Origin: CAZIKB01 sp964539665 | Lineage (GTDB): Bacteria > Zhuqueibacterota > Zhuqueibacteria > Oceanimicrobiales > Oceanimicrobiaceae | Reading direction: 5' to 3' | Length of the DNA stretch: 41,615 bases | Assembly (NCBI GenBank): GCA_964539665.1 | Contig: CAZIKB010000055.1 | Location: 1 to 41,615, forward strand | In this document: in pieces, positions 27,062-34,976 of the stretch | How positions within the stretch are numbered: position 1 is the stretch's first letter | Layout: the number at the start of each line of letters is the position of its first letter | The notes under the pieces: model-generated | Seen by the model: the letters and a program-made list of their open reading frames with translations, nothing else | Databases searched by the model: none | What the model was told of the DNA's origin: nothing | Position numbers and translations under genes: made by a program

Positions 27062-28303
27062 TTGAACCAGCTATTATCCCGTCAACATAAAATCGCTCTA
27101 AATATATTTGAATATAATAAGGTCAATACTTTGATTCTGAAGACTTTTTCGAAGATACGATTGACTGGTTTTAATAATTTTTGCAGACTGATTGCCAGGA
27201 AGATAAAATACTGGAGTATGCGTGAATGGAATTATTTAAATGTCAACCCGGTTGATGCACTGTTCTTTTTGACCTATCGATGTACTTCCCATTGTAAAAC
27301 TTGTACAATGTGGCAAAGAAATGGCAAAGAAAAGGAGATGGGACTGGATGGATGGAAGAAAGCAGTGGATATGTGTTTTGAAATGGGTGTCCGCTGGATC
27401 GAGATCTTTGGAGGAGATGCCTTGCTTCGTAAGGATATATTGGTGCCACTCACAAAGCACCTTAAAAGACATTCAGGACTTCACTGTGATATTACTTCGA
27501 ATTTTAACCTCATGGATGCGGAGACCGCTGAAGGATTGGTTCAAGCAGGCATGGATGATATTTGGATATCTATTGATGGTACCAATGAAGTGCATGATGG
27601 AATTCGCGGGGGCGGAGGCACTTTTGACAGGGTAGTAAGCGGAATTGATCAGCTTTTGCAGGTACGAGGAAAAAACTCTTTCCCTAAACTTCATGCTAAT
27701 TGCACTATTTCGAAATATAATATACATTTTTTTGAAAAAATCCTTCCCTTAGCTGAAAAAAAAGGCATGGATGCTGTTCACCTTGAATATGCAGGTGAAT
27801 TTTGGCAGAATTCTTTAGATAACACTAATATAGAGGGCATTAAACCAACGCCATATTTTATTCGACAGGAAAACGGAAGCTGCCTGGTAAATGAGGAAGA
27901 GGCATACCTTATCAAGCAAAAAGTAGAGGTACTGAAAAGACAGGCAGAAAATATGAGGATTAACCTCTATACAGAGAATATTGATAAATTAACGGTCGAG
28001 AATATGGTCAAAGGTCGTTTTGACAACAAAAGATGTTACATAATGCGATATAAGGTTACAGTTGATCCTTACGGTAATATCTTAGGGTGTCCTTTTTATG
28101 ATGGATGGAAAATGGGTAATATCCAAGAACAACACCTCATGGAAATCTGGAATAATGCAAAACACAGAAAATTTATTAAAGCCTTTAAAGAAGGTCGATT
28201 CCATTTTTGCAGCTACTGTGTCTTAGGTGTACAAAGAAATCCAACTCTTTTTCATGATATTAGAGATGAATTCAACGCATTTATGGGTAGAGTGCGAATT
28301 TAA
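27062..28303 (+). CDS. Radical SAM protein with C-terminal SPASM-like cysteines
   Basis: A 413-residue radical SAM enzyme. The cluster motif CTSHCKTC (Cys74, Cys78, Cys81) binds the 4Fe-4S cluster used to cleave S-adenosylmethionine. GGDALLRKDI and TSNFNL are further core motifs. The C-terminal half has NILGCPFYDGWKMGNI and FCSYCVLG, typical of a SPASM auxiliary cluster. Substrate unknown: SPASM proteins modify peptides or sugars. The start is TTG 27062, directly after an in-frame stop at 27056-27058, and the N-terminus (about 28-57) is a basic helix resembling that of the next gene. It probably belongs to the EPS operon. Confidence 0.82.
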   Translation: MNQLLSRQHKIALNIFEYNKVNTLILKTFSKIRLTGFNNFCRLIARKIKYWSMREWNYLNVNPVDALFFLTYRCTSHCKTCTMWQRNGKEKEMGLDGWKKAVDMCFEMGVRWIEIFGGDALLRKDILVPLTKHLKRHSGLHCDITSNFNLMDAETAEGLVQAGMDDIWISIDGTNEVHDGIRGGGGTFDRVVSGIDQLLQVRGKNSFPKLHANCTISKYNIHFFEKILPLAEKKGMDAVHLEYAGEFWQNSLDNTNIEGIKPTPYFIRQENGSCLVNEEEAYLIKQKVEVLKRQAENMRINLYTENIDKLTVENMVKGRFDNKRCYIMRYKVTVDPYGNILGCPFYDGWKMGNIQEQHLMEIWNNAKHRKFIKAFKEGRFHFCSYCVLGVQRNPTLFHDIRDEFNAFMGRVRI

Positions 28304-28315
28304 AGGAGCAGGAAA

Positions 28316-28957
28316 ATAATTACCTTCACAAAATTTCGTTCGGGCTTAAAAATATTTCGAGAAAGAGGCTTCTGCGAATTAATAAGAGCATTAGTCAGGA
28401 AGATTTATTTTGAGTACAAGGCCAATTGGTATACTTATGACCTGACAATGCCTACTAAAAACTTAATTTCTAAGGATGAAAAAATCAAAGTAGTAAATAA
28501 TCTTTTTGAGAAAACAATTTCATGGATGATTGATCTTGACGTACCTGGTATCGCTGATCAGCGTGAAATTGATAATATGCGAAATGAAGGTCATCTTATC
28601 TATACACTTATATCGAAAAATACCATTATTGGTTATATTAAGATTGGTAGAGGCCGGGTTTATATACTTGATTTTGATAGGATTATGTATTTCCCTCAAA
28701 AGGACGCCTTTGTGATAGATACTTATATACATGAGGATTACAGAGGTAAAAAGTTATTTCATTATCTTATAACCGCAGTAAAGATGGATCTTCAAAAGAA
28801 AGGCTTCAAGCGGCTTTATTGCCATATCCGTAGTGACAATGGGATTTCTATTGCGGCATACAAGAAAAATTCCTTTTCTAACAGAGGTTTGGTTTCATAC
28901 AAAAGAATAATGTGGAAGCGGATTTTACAATTACCTCTAAATTATATGTTAAATTGA
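28316..28957 (+). CDS. GNAT-family N-acetyltransferase with non-ATG start
   Basis: The first usual start is ATG 28448 (169 residues), but the same frame continues upstream without a stop to the radical SAM stop. The added 44 codons encode a typical leading helix (FTKFRSGLKIFRERGFCELI, then RKIYFEYKANWYTYDL). AGGAG (28304-28308) is followed after 7 bases by ATA 28316 and after 10 by ATT 28319. The likely start is ATA, or an ATG mutated to ATA. The GNAT core has FVIDTYIHEDYRGKKLFHYLI (acetyl-CoA loop RGKKL) and HIRSDNGISIAAYKKNSF. Substrate unknown. The full length would be about 213 residues. Confidence 0.65.
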   Translation: MITFTKFRSGLKIFRERGFCELIRALVRKIYFEYKANWYTYDLTMPTKNLISKDEKIKVVNNLFEKTISWMIDLDVPGIADQREIDNMRNEGHLIYTLISKNTIIGYIKIGRGRVYILDFDRIMYFPQKDAFVIDTYIHEDYRGKKLFHYLITAVKMDLQKKGFKRLYCHIRSDNGISIAAYKKNSFSNRGLVSYKRIMWKRILQLPLNYMLN

Positions 28958-29054
28958 TTGTATAAATGGAAATTCCACCAGAACAAGTAAGATTAAATAT
29001 GTTGCTAATAGCTATACAACACAAAAGACACCTTAAATATTAGAATGTATTCTC

Positions 29055-29807
29055 ATGAGTTCAATGAAATCGCTAAGTAATGCTTTTTATCATCAGCCCT
29101 CAGATTTTATTTTAAGAACCGCAGAAATCCATGTCTGGTTGGCTTTTCTGGATCAGTCGTTGTCCCTGCACAAAGAACTATCAAAAACCCTTTCGTTGGA
29201 TGAACACAATAGAGTAGCCAGATACAATTTTGATAAAGACAAGAAACGTTTCATCGTCCGTCGTGGAATACTCAGAAGCATTTTAGGTAATTACCTGCAT
29301 ATGAGACCAGATCGAATACGGTTTTGTTACAACGATGAAGGAAAGCCAGCGCTTCCTGATAATGCAAACATGCAGAGGATTCATTTTAATTTGTCTCACT
29401 CTGACGGACTAGCGATTTATGCTTTTTCACGCATTCAGGAAATAGGAGTGGACATCGAAAAAAAACGCCCTCTGAATGATATGGAACAAATCGTTGATTC
29501 TTTCTTTTCCAAACGAGAAAAGGCAGATTTTTTTTCTTTATCAAGCGACAAAAAGAATGCAGTTTTTTTTAACTGTTGGACTCGGAAAGAAGCCTTCGTC
29601 AAAGCAATTGGCCAGGGATTGTTTTATCAACTCGACGCTTTTGATGTATCCCTGACTCCAGGTGAAGAACCGGAATTAACAAGAATCAGGGAGCGGTGTA
29701 CTCAACTAAATTGGACAATGAAAGATATTATTCCAATGCCAGGATATAAAGGAGCAGTTGCAGTCGCTGGTACTGGATTAAAATTCTTATTTTATAAATG
29801 GTTATAG
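29055..29807 (+). CDS. Sfp-type 4'-phosphopantetheinyl transferase
   Basis: A 250-residue enzyme that moves the phosphopantetheine arm of CoA to a serine of carrier proteins. The magnesium and CoA motif GVDIEKK has Asp133, and the W-T-R-K-E-A-F-V-K signature has Glu179 and Lys183. It should activate the two carrier domains of the window (Ser1154 of the synthetase at 29815 and Ser393 of the PglD hybrid). It lies 7 bases before the synthetase gene, a strong sign of a working NRPS-like system. A cluster-encoded Sfp enzyme inside an EPS operon is unusual. Confidence 0.9.
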   Translation: MSSMKSLSNAFYHQPSDFILRTAEIHVWLAFLDQSLSLHKELSKTLSLDEHNRVARYNFDKDKKRFIVRRGILRSILGNYLHMRPDRIRFCYNDEGKPALPDNANMQRIHFNLSHSDGLAIYAFSRIQEIGVDIEKKRPLNDMEQIVDSFFSKREKADFFSLSSDKKNAVFFNCWTRKEAFVKAIGQGLFYQLDAFDVSLTPGEEPELTRIRERCTQLNWTMKDIIPMPGYKGAVAVAGTGLKFLFYKWL

Positions 29808-29814
29808 CTGTCTT

Positions 29815-32800
29815 ATGAACAAGAAAGCTTTCACATGTTTTATCATCGGAGAAGATTCCCTTCTTATCAGATGTTCGGAACTTCTTTTAGAAGGCGGACA
29901 TGAGATATATGGGATTGTTTCTGAGAATTCCGTTATTTCAAATTGGGTAAGGGATAAAAACATTAAATTAATCCAACCTGAAGCAGATCTTTTTCATGAG
30001 TTGCAACAAAAGCCATTTGATTACCTGTTTAGCATCGTTAACTTAAAAATTTTAGGGAATGAAATTCTAAATCTTCCTCGTAAGTTTGCCATTAACTTTC
30101 ATGATGGTCCTCTACCAAAATACGCTGGTCTCAATGCCCCAAGCTGGGCCATTATGAATCAGGAAACGCAATATGGTATCACCTGGCACCTTATGAGCGC
30201 TGAAGTTGACAAAGGGGATATTGTAAAAAAAGTCACCTTTGAAATCGCAAAGGATGAAAACGTAGTTTCCTTAAATGCAAAATGTTTTGAGGCTGCAATA
30301 GACGGATTTACTGAGCTTATCCACGAATTAGCTGAAGGTAAAATTCAATTTCAAAAGCAGAACATCAATGAACGGACTTATTTTTCCAAAACGCAAAGAC
30401 CAGCGAATGCCTGCACTATTGACTGGGATTGTACTGCAGAGCAAATCTATGCAAAGTGTAGAGCATTAGATTTTGGTAATTATGCTAATCCGTTTGGTTT
30501 ACCAAAGATAATTTTAAGAAACGAATTTTTTATAGTTAAAAACCTGGAAATTCTTGATAGAATATCAACAACCAAACCTGGAACGATTACGAGTCTTAAT
30601 GACAGAAGTATTTATATCTCGACTAAAAGTCACGATATAGCCATATATATAGTGACAACAATAGATGGACAAGACGTAACCCTGGCTGAATTAATTAGAA
30701 AATTTAATTTAAAAGTGGGAGATGCTTTTTCTGTCTTGAAGGCGGATGATGAAAAACGACTTTCTTCCTTAAACAATGAAATATGCAAAAATGAAGTTTT
30801 TTGGAAAAAGCAACTTCGGGACATAGAATTTGCGCAGGTTCCTTATGCGAAAGCCCAAAAATCTAAGTTAAATCCCGAGCAGTATATAACTCATCCTCTA
30901 CAAATTGAAAGGGATAAAGTTCAAGATTTTAAAACATCAACATCATTGGATGAAAATGTCGATGATTTAATAATTGCAATATTTTGTTTGTTTATTGGCA
31001 GGCTTCTCGATAAAAATACGTTTCATCTTGGTTATAGCCATGTATTTCTCAATGAAGAATTATTTTGTTTTGAAAATTTATTTGCAACTTATCTACCGCT
31101 CAGAATTCAAATTGAAGATGATTCGAGATTTCAGACTGCTTTTGCAGTAGTTTTAAACCAGCTAAAAGTAGTCAGAAAAAATCGAACTTATATTCGGGAT
31201 CTCATTGTTCGACATCCTCAACTCGGTGATTTAGTTAAACGAGGGGGGCAGCCTCACTACCCAATCCTGGTTGGAAAGGCTGAAAGATTAACGAATATAA
31301 AACTGCAAAAAAGAAGTATCCTGACTTTTGTAATGATAGAGAATTTTGATGAATGTTACTGGATTTTCAATCCGGAAGTTATAGCGCTTGATGATATTAA
31401 ACGAATACAAAGTTATTTCTTAAATTTTGTCGGATCAATTTTCAATAGAAAAGAACAACCGCTTACATCAATTCCTCTTCTCTCGGCGGCTGAACGACAC
31501 AAGTTACTTTATGAATGGAATAACACAAAGCTGATTTATTCAAAAGATAAATGTATTCATGAGCTTATTGAGGCACAGGCAAAAAAGACACCCAATGCCA
31601 TTGCTGTTTTTTATAATGGTAAAGAACTAACCTATGCCCAACTAAATTACTGGGCAAATCAGTTAGCGCGTGAATTGCAGAAATTAGAAATTGGGCCGGA
31701 AAGTTTAGTCGGTGTTTACATGCATCGTTCCCCAGAGATGCTGGTTGCTATCCTGGGCATTCTTAAAGCCGGCGGAGCTTATGTGCCGCTTGATCCAAAT
31801 TTTCCAAAAGAACGATTAACCTTCATGTTAGAAGATGCTGGTTGTAGGGTAGTTATTACAGATGATAATTTGCGGAATCTGTTCTTACCCAAAAATGCTA
31901 AAGTTGTGGGTTTGGAATCAGATGACGAGGATATAACAAATGATAACTTGAAAAATATTAAAAGCTCTGTGAAATCAAAAAATTTGTCTTATGTGATATA
32001 TACATCAGGCTCAACGGGAAAGCCAAAAGGTGTCATGGTGCAGCACCAAAATGTTTTGAACTTTTTTACTGGGATGGACAAACAAATTCAGTATGAGCCA
32101 CCTGGAGTTTGGCTTGCTGTAACAAGTCTTTCCTTTGACATTTCTGTATTGGAATTGCTGTGGACTTTAACACACGGATTTAAAATTGTTTTGTATGCTG
32201 AAGAAAAATTAAAAATCTCTGACATTAAATCCACAATTCAGGCTATTGCTTGTGCCAATACTGTTATAACTATTGCTGATATTTGTATAAAAAAGAATAG
32301 TAAAACGAATGATTATTCGATACCCACTTTAATTGAAAATCACAAAGTGACACACATGCAGTGTACTCCATCAATGGCCCGGATGTTGACTATGGATGAG
32401 CTGACATCTAAAGCATTGAAAAGGTTGCTGTATTTTATGGTAGGAGGAGAGTCCTTTCCATTGCCGCTTGCCAAACATTTAACAAAAATGATTGATGGTT
32501 TGGTGATCAATATGTATGGACCAACGGAGACCACGATCTGGTCGACTACACATTTAGTAAACGGAGTTAATGAAACAGTGCCTATTGGGCGCCCTATAGC
32601 CAATACCGAGATTTATATTTTGGACTCCAATCATCAACTCGTTCCTATTGGCTTTCCTGGGGAACTTTGTATAGGTGGTGATAGTGTGGCGCGAGGTTAT
32701 TACAACAGACCTGAGCTGACGGCAGAAAAATTTATACCTAATCCATTCAAGGCAAACGACCATGGTCGAATCTATCGAACTGGCGATTTAGCACGATACC

Positions 32801-33462
32801 TTCCGGATGGGTCACTCGAATATATCGGCCGATTAGACCACCAGGTTAAGATTCGTGGTCATCGTATAGAATTGGGTGAGATTGAATTTGTATTGGAACA
32901 GTACGCCGGTGTGTGTAAGGCTTTGGTTATGGTGTATAATGATATCCCCGATGATAAACGGTTAGTTGCATTTATAGAAGCTAATCAAGAAACGCAGCTT
33001 AAAGTTGAAACTATACGAAGGTTTTTGCTTAATAGATTACCAAAATATATGGTTCCATCGTCCTTTAAAGTAGTTAAATCACTGCCGTTGACCCCCAATG
33101 GAAAGATTAACCGTAACGCTCTTCCCGCTCCAAAGATAGAACAGCCAGAAGTGCAAAGGAGTTTCACAGTTCCCCGCTCTTTATCAGAAATATCTCTGGC
33201 TAAAATGTGGACTGATGTTCTTGGTATTAATAATATTTGCTTAAACGACAATTTTTTTGATTTAGGCGGCAACTCTCTTTCCGCAGTTCAGATAGCAGTC
33301 AGGATACGTCAGCAATACAACGTGGAATTTCCTTTGCAAATCCTTTTCCAGGCATCGACTTTAGGAATTTTGACGGAGAGATTGGAGGAAAAGCTATTGG
33401 AGAAAGCCAGAGAACAGAATTTGGAACATTTGCTATTAAGAAAGGAGCAACTTTCAGGTTAA
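29815..33462 (+). CDS. Formyltransferase / half-condensation / adenylation / carrier synthetase
   Basis: A 1215-residue NRPS-like protein. Residues 1-175 are a formyltransferase domain (Asn94, His96, Asp132; INFHDGPLPKYAG, MSAEVDKGDIV) with a C-terminal subdomain to about 300. Residues about 325-545 match only the C-terminal lobe of a condensation domain; the HHxxxDG catalytic lobe is missing. The adenylation domain (560-1105) has A3 TSGSTGKPKG, GPTETTIW, the A7-A8 stretch and A10 NGKINRNAL. The carrier domain has Ser1154 in GGNSLS. Residues lining the predicted pocket read D, I, L, then C, F, V, M, I, W by my alignment; D-I-L and I-W recur in glycine-type codes, which is weak evidence. No thioesterase or reductase follows. 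It probably activates an amino acid and may formylate it. Such formyltransferase-NRPS layouts are known (LgrA-type). Confidence 0.85.
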   Translation: MNKKAFTCFIIGEDSLLIRCSELLLEGGHEIYGIVSENSVISNWVRDKNIKLIQPEADLFHELQQKPFDYLFSIVNLKILGNEILNLPRKFAINFHDGPLPKYAGLNAPSWAIMNQETQYGITWHLMSAEVDKGDIVKKVTFEIAKDENVVSLNAKCFEAAIDGFTELIHELAEGKIQFQKQNINERTYFSKTQRPANACTIDWDCTAEQIYAKCRALDFGNYANPFGLPKIILRNEFFIVKNLEILDRISTTKPGTITSLNDRSIYISTKSHDIAIYIVTTIDGQDVTLAELIRKFNLKVGDAFSVLKADDEKRLSSLNNEICKNEVFWKKQLRDIEFAQVPYAKAQKSKLNPEQYITHPLQIERDKVQDFKTSTSLDENVDDLIIAIFCLFIGRLLDKNTFHLGYSHVFLNEELFCFENLFATYLPLRIQIEDDSRFQTAFAVVLNQLKVVRKNRTYIRDLIVRHPQLGDLVKRGGQPHYPILVGKAERLTNIKLQKRSILTFVMIENFDECYWIFNPEVIALDDIKRIQSYFLNFVGSIFNRKEQPLTSIPLLSAAERHKLLYEWNNTKLIYSKDKCIHELIEAQAKKTPNAIAVFYNGKELTYAQLNYWANQLARELQKLEIGPESLVGVYMHRSPEMLVAILGILKAGGAYVPLDPNFPKERLTFMLEDAGCRVVITDDNLRNLFLPKNAKVVGLESDDEDITNDNLKNIKSSVKSKNLSYVIYTSGSTGKPKGVMVQHQNVLNFFTGMDKQIQYEPPGVWLAVTSLSFDISVLELLWTLTHGFKIVLYAEEKLKISDIKSTIQAIACANTVITIADICIKKNSKTNDYSIPTLIENHKVTHMQCTPSMARMLTMDELTSKALKRLLYFMVGGESFPLPLAKHLTKMIDGLVINMYGPTETTIWSTTHLVNGVNETVPIGRPIANTEIYILDSNHQLVPIGFPGELCIGGDSVARGYYNRPELTAEKFIPNPFKANDHGRIYRTGDLARYLPDGSLEYIGRLDHQVKIRGHRIELGEIEFVLEQYAGVCKALVMVYNDIPDDKRLVAFIEANQETQLKVETIRRFLLNRLPKYMVPSSFKVVKSLPLTPNGKINRNALPAPKIEQPEVQRSFTVPRSLSEISLAKMWTDVLGINNICLNDNFFDLGGNSLSAVQIAVRIRQQYNVEFPLQILFQASTLGILTERLEEKLLEKAREQNLEHLLLRKEQLSG

Positions 33463-33503
33463 GAGGTAAAGTTGTTTATAACCAATGGCTTATTGGAGTA
33501 TAT

Positions 33504-34451
33504 GTGGACAATCAAATTACAAATACAGAAATTCAAACCATCGCTAAAACCCTTCGAGAGTTAGCTTTTCCAACAAGATTTGCGGTAGAGATATGTGCTG
33601 ACTGTAATCTTGAGTGTTCGATGTGCCATCATCCACAGATGAGACGGCCAAAAGGTCGAATGCCGTTTGAGTTATGGAAGAAATGTGCAGATCAGATAGC
33701 TGAAATTTCTCTCGAAACACAATGCTGGTTTTCCTTCTGTGGTGAACCACTGCTTGAGCCTGATTTACTAATTCGTATGATTGATTATGGGAAAACTGTT
33801 GGTTTACGATCATTGAATATCAACACGAATGGAATTTTACTAACGCCTGATTTCGCTGAACCCATTTTGGACTCGGGCGTCGATCTGATAGTTTTTGGGA
33901 TAGATGGATTTTCAAAAGAAGTTTATGAACGGATTCGCATCGGCGGCAATCGAGATGAGCTGTATTCAAATATTGAGAAATTCTTGGCTGTACGTAGCGA
34001 TCGCTCCACCGCTCCGGAGGTCCAGGTTCAATTTATCGAAATGGAGGAGAACGTTCATGAATTTGAGGAATTTTTAGAATTCTGGTTGGAACGCGGGGTG
34101 ACAGTGAAGGCTCGCCGCATGTTGAGTTGGGGGGGAACTTTTGAGACTTCTTTTGGTGTTCCCTTAGATGAGCGTATTCCATGTCCCTGGGCGATCACTA
34201 TGATGCATGTTTTTTGGGATGGGCGTGTACCCCGCTGTCCAGGCGACACAGAGGGTGAGGAAGGCTTTGGAAATGCCTGGGATGAACCATTGATTGAACT
34301 ATGGAGAAAGCTTGGTGTTTATCGAGAAAAGCATTTACAGCATCGATTTGATGAACTGCCTGAACGTTGTCAAACCTGCAAGGATTGGATGACTGGTGCG
34401 GCGGAAAGAATCCGACCTAAAAATAATAGGTTGGACCAATCACTGGTATAA
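33504..34451 (+). CDS. Second radical SAM protein, GC-rich
   Basis: A 315-residue radical SAM enzyme. CADCNLECSMCHHP holds the cluster Cys34, Cys38 and Cys41 (C-x3-C-x2-C). FSFCGEPLLEPDL and NINTNGILLTPDF are typical. A C-terminal SPASM-like region has CPWAI, RCPGDTEGEEG and CQTCKDW. The start is GTG 33504, five bases after GGAG. The second half is much richer in G+C (about 59% in two 60-base lines I counted at 34081 and 34201) than its neighbours (roughly one third), so it may be acquired. It follows the synthetase by 41 bases, so it may modify a carrier-bound or glycan-linked substrate. The substrate is unknown. Confidence 0.8.
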   Translation: MDNQITNTEIQTIAKTLRELAFPTRFAVEICADCNLECSMCHHPQMRRPKGRMPFELWKKCADQIAEISLETQCWFSFCGEPLLEPDLLIRMIDYGKTVGLRSLNINTNGILLTPDFAEPILDSGVDLIVFGIDGFSKEVYERIRIGGNRDELYSNIEKFLAVRSDRSTAPEVQVQFIEMEENVHEFEEFLEFWLERGVTVKARRMLSWGGTFETSFGVPLDERIPCPWAITMMHVFWDGRVPRCPGDTEGEEGFGNAWDEPLIELWRKLGVYREKHLQHRFDELPERCQTCKDWMTGAAERIRPKNNRLDQSLV

Positions 34452-34531
34452 TGAGAATTGAGAGAATTCGATGAAAAGTACTCCATGGGTGTTCAACCCT
34501 TACAGAATGTGTGAAAAATAGCAGAAGCTGG

Positions 34532-34794
34532 TCATGGTTTCCCGAATTTGCTTCGCATCGCGTCAACTTAAGCTTTTTTAAAGATTCCCCCTTAAAAAAG
34601 GGGGACAAAGGGGGTTGTCAAAGCCTAATTTACTTTGTTATTTTAATCATTCCGGTGAATTGCCTGGCTCCTATTTCATAATTAAACAACACTTTTAATA
34701 ATAGATCAAATACAACCCCCTAAATCCCCCTTTGCTAAGGGGGACTTCCCCTTAGGTTGACGCCAATGCGAATTTGCTTCGGGACTCACCATGA
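34532..34794. repeat. MITE-like inverted-repeat element
   Basis: Long imperfect inverted repeats of about 85 bp flank a 90-bp core. Outer arms are TCATGGT (34532) and ACCATGA (34788). Middle arms are TTCGCAT/ATGCGAA and GCGTCAAC/GTTGACGC. Inner arms are CCCCCTTA with AGGGGGTTGT near 34586-34618, mirrored at 34712-34744. Poly-C/G blocks of this kind are widely known as miniature inverted-repeat elements. No transposase is encoded. It directly follows the GC-rich radical SAM gene. Target-site duplication was not identified. Confidence 0.6.
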
Positions 34795-34807
34795 ATTGAG
34801 CGTGGCT

Positions 34808-34833
34808 TCATCCTGAGCGGGCGAAGGTTGACC
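34808..34833. repeat. CATCCTGAGC-type dispersed repeat
   Basis: TCATCCTGAGCGGGCGAAGG resembles the CATCCTGAGCGAAGCGAAGG repeat that I recall as dispersed in many bacterial genomes. Only one copy is in this window, so the assignment rests on memory of that motif. Confidence 0.35.
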
Positions 34834-34976
34834 TTTTTAGCCCTTTTCATACAGTCTGTTTAGGTTGTATTGATTATTTGAACAACAAGCCGTAGCTTGT
34901 GAACGCCCTTATAATTACAGCTTTCATAAAGAGCAAACTGGTGGACAATGCAGACTTTTCGAGAAAGAAAACGAAA

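Larger units (their letters stand above)
34452..34976. other. 525-bp gap filled by repeat elements
   Basis: No gene is supported. About half of it is a 263-bp inverted-repeat element (34532-34794), followed by a second short repeat (34808-34833). No promoter for the following hybrid gene is convincing. Confidence 0.5.

Noticed and set aside
34532..34794. Inverted-repeat cluster as a CRISPR array
   Set aside because: Repeats are inverted, not direct, and there are no regularly spaced unique spacers.
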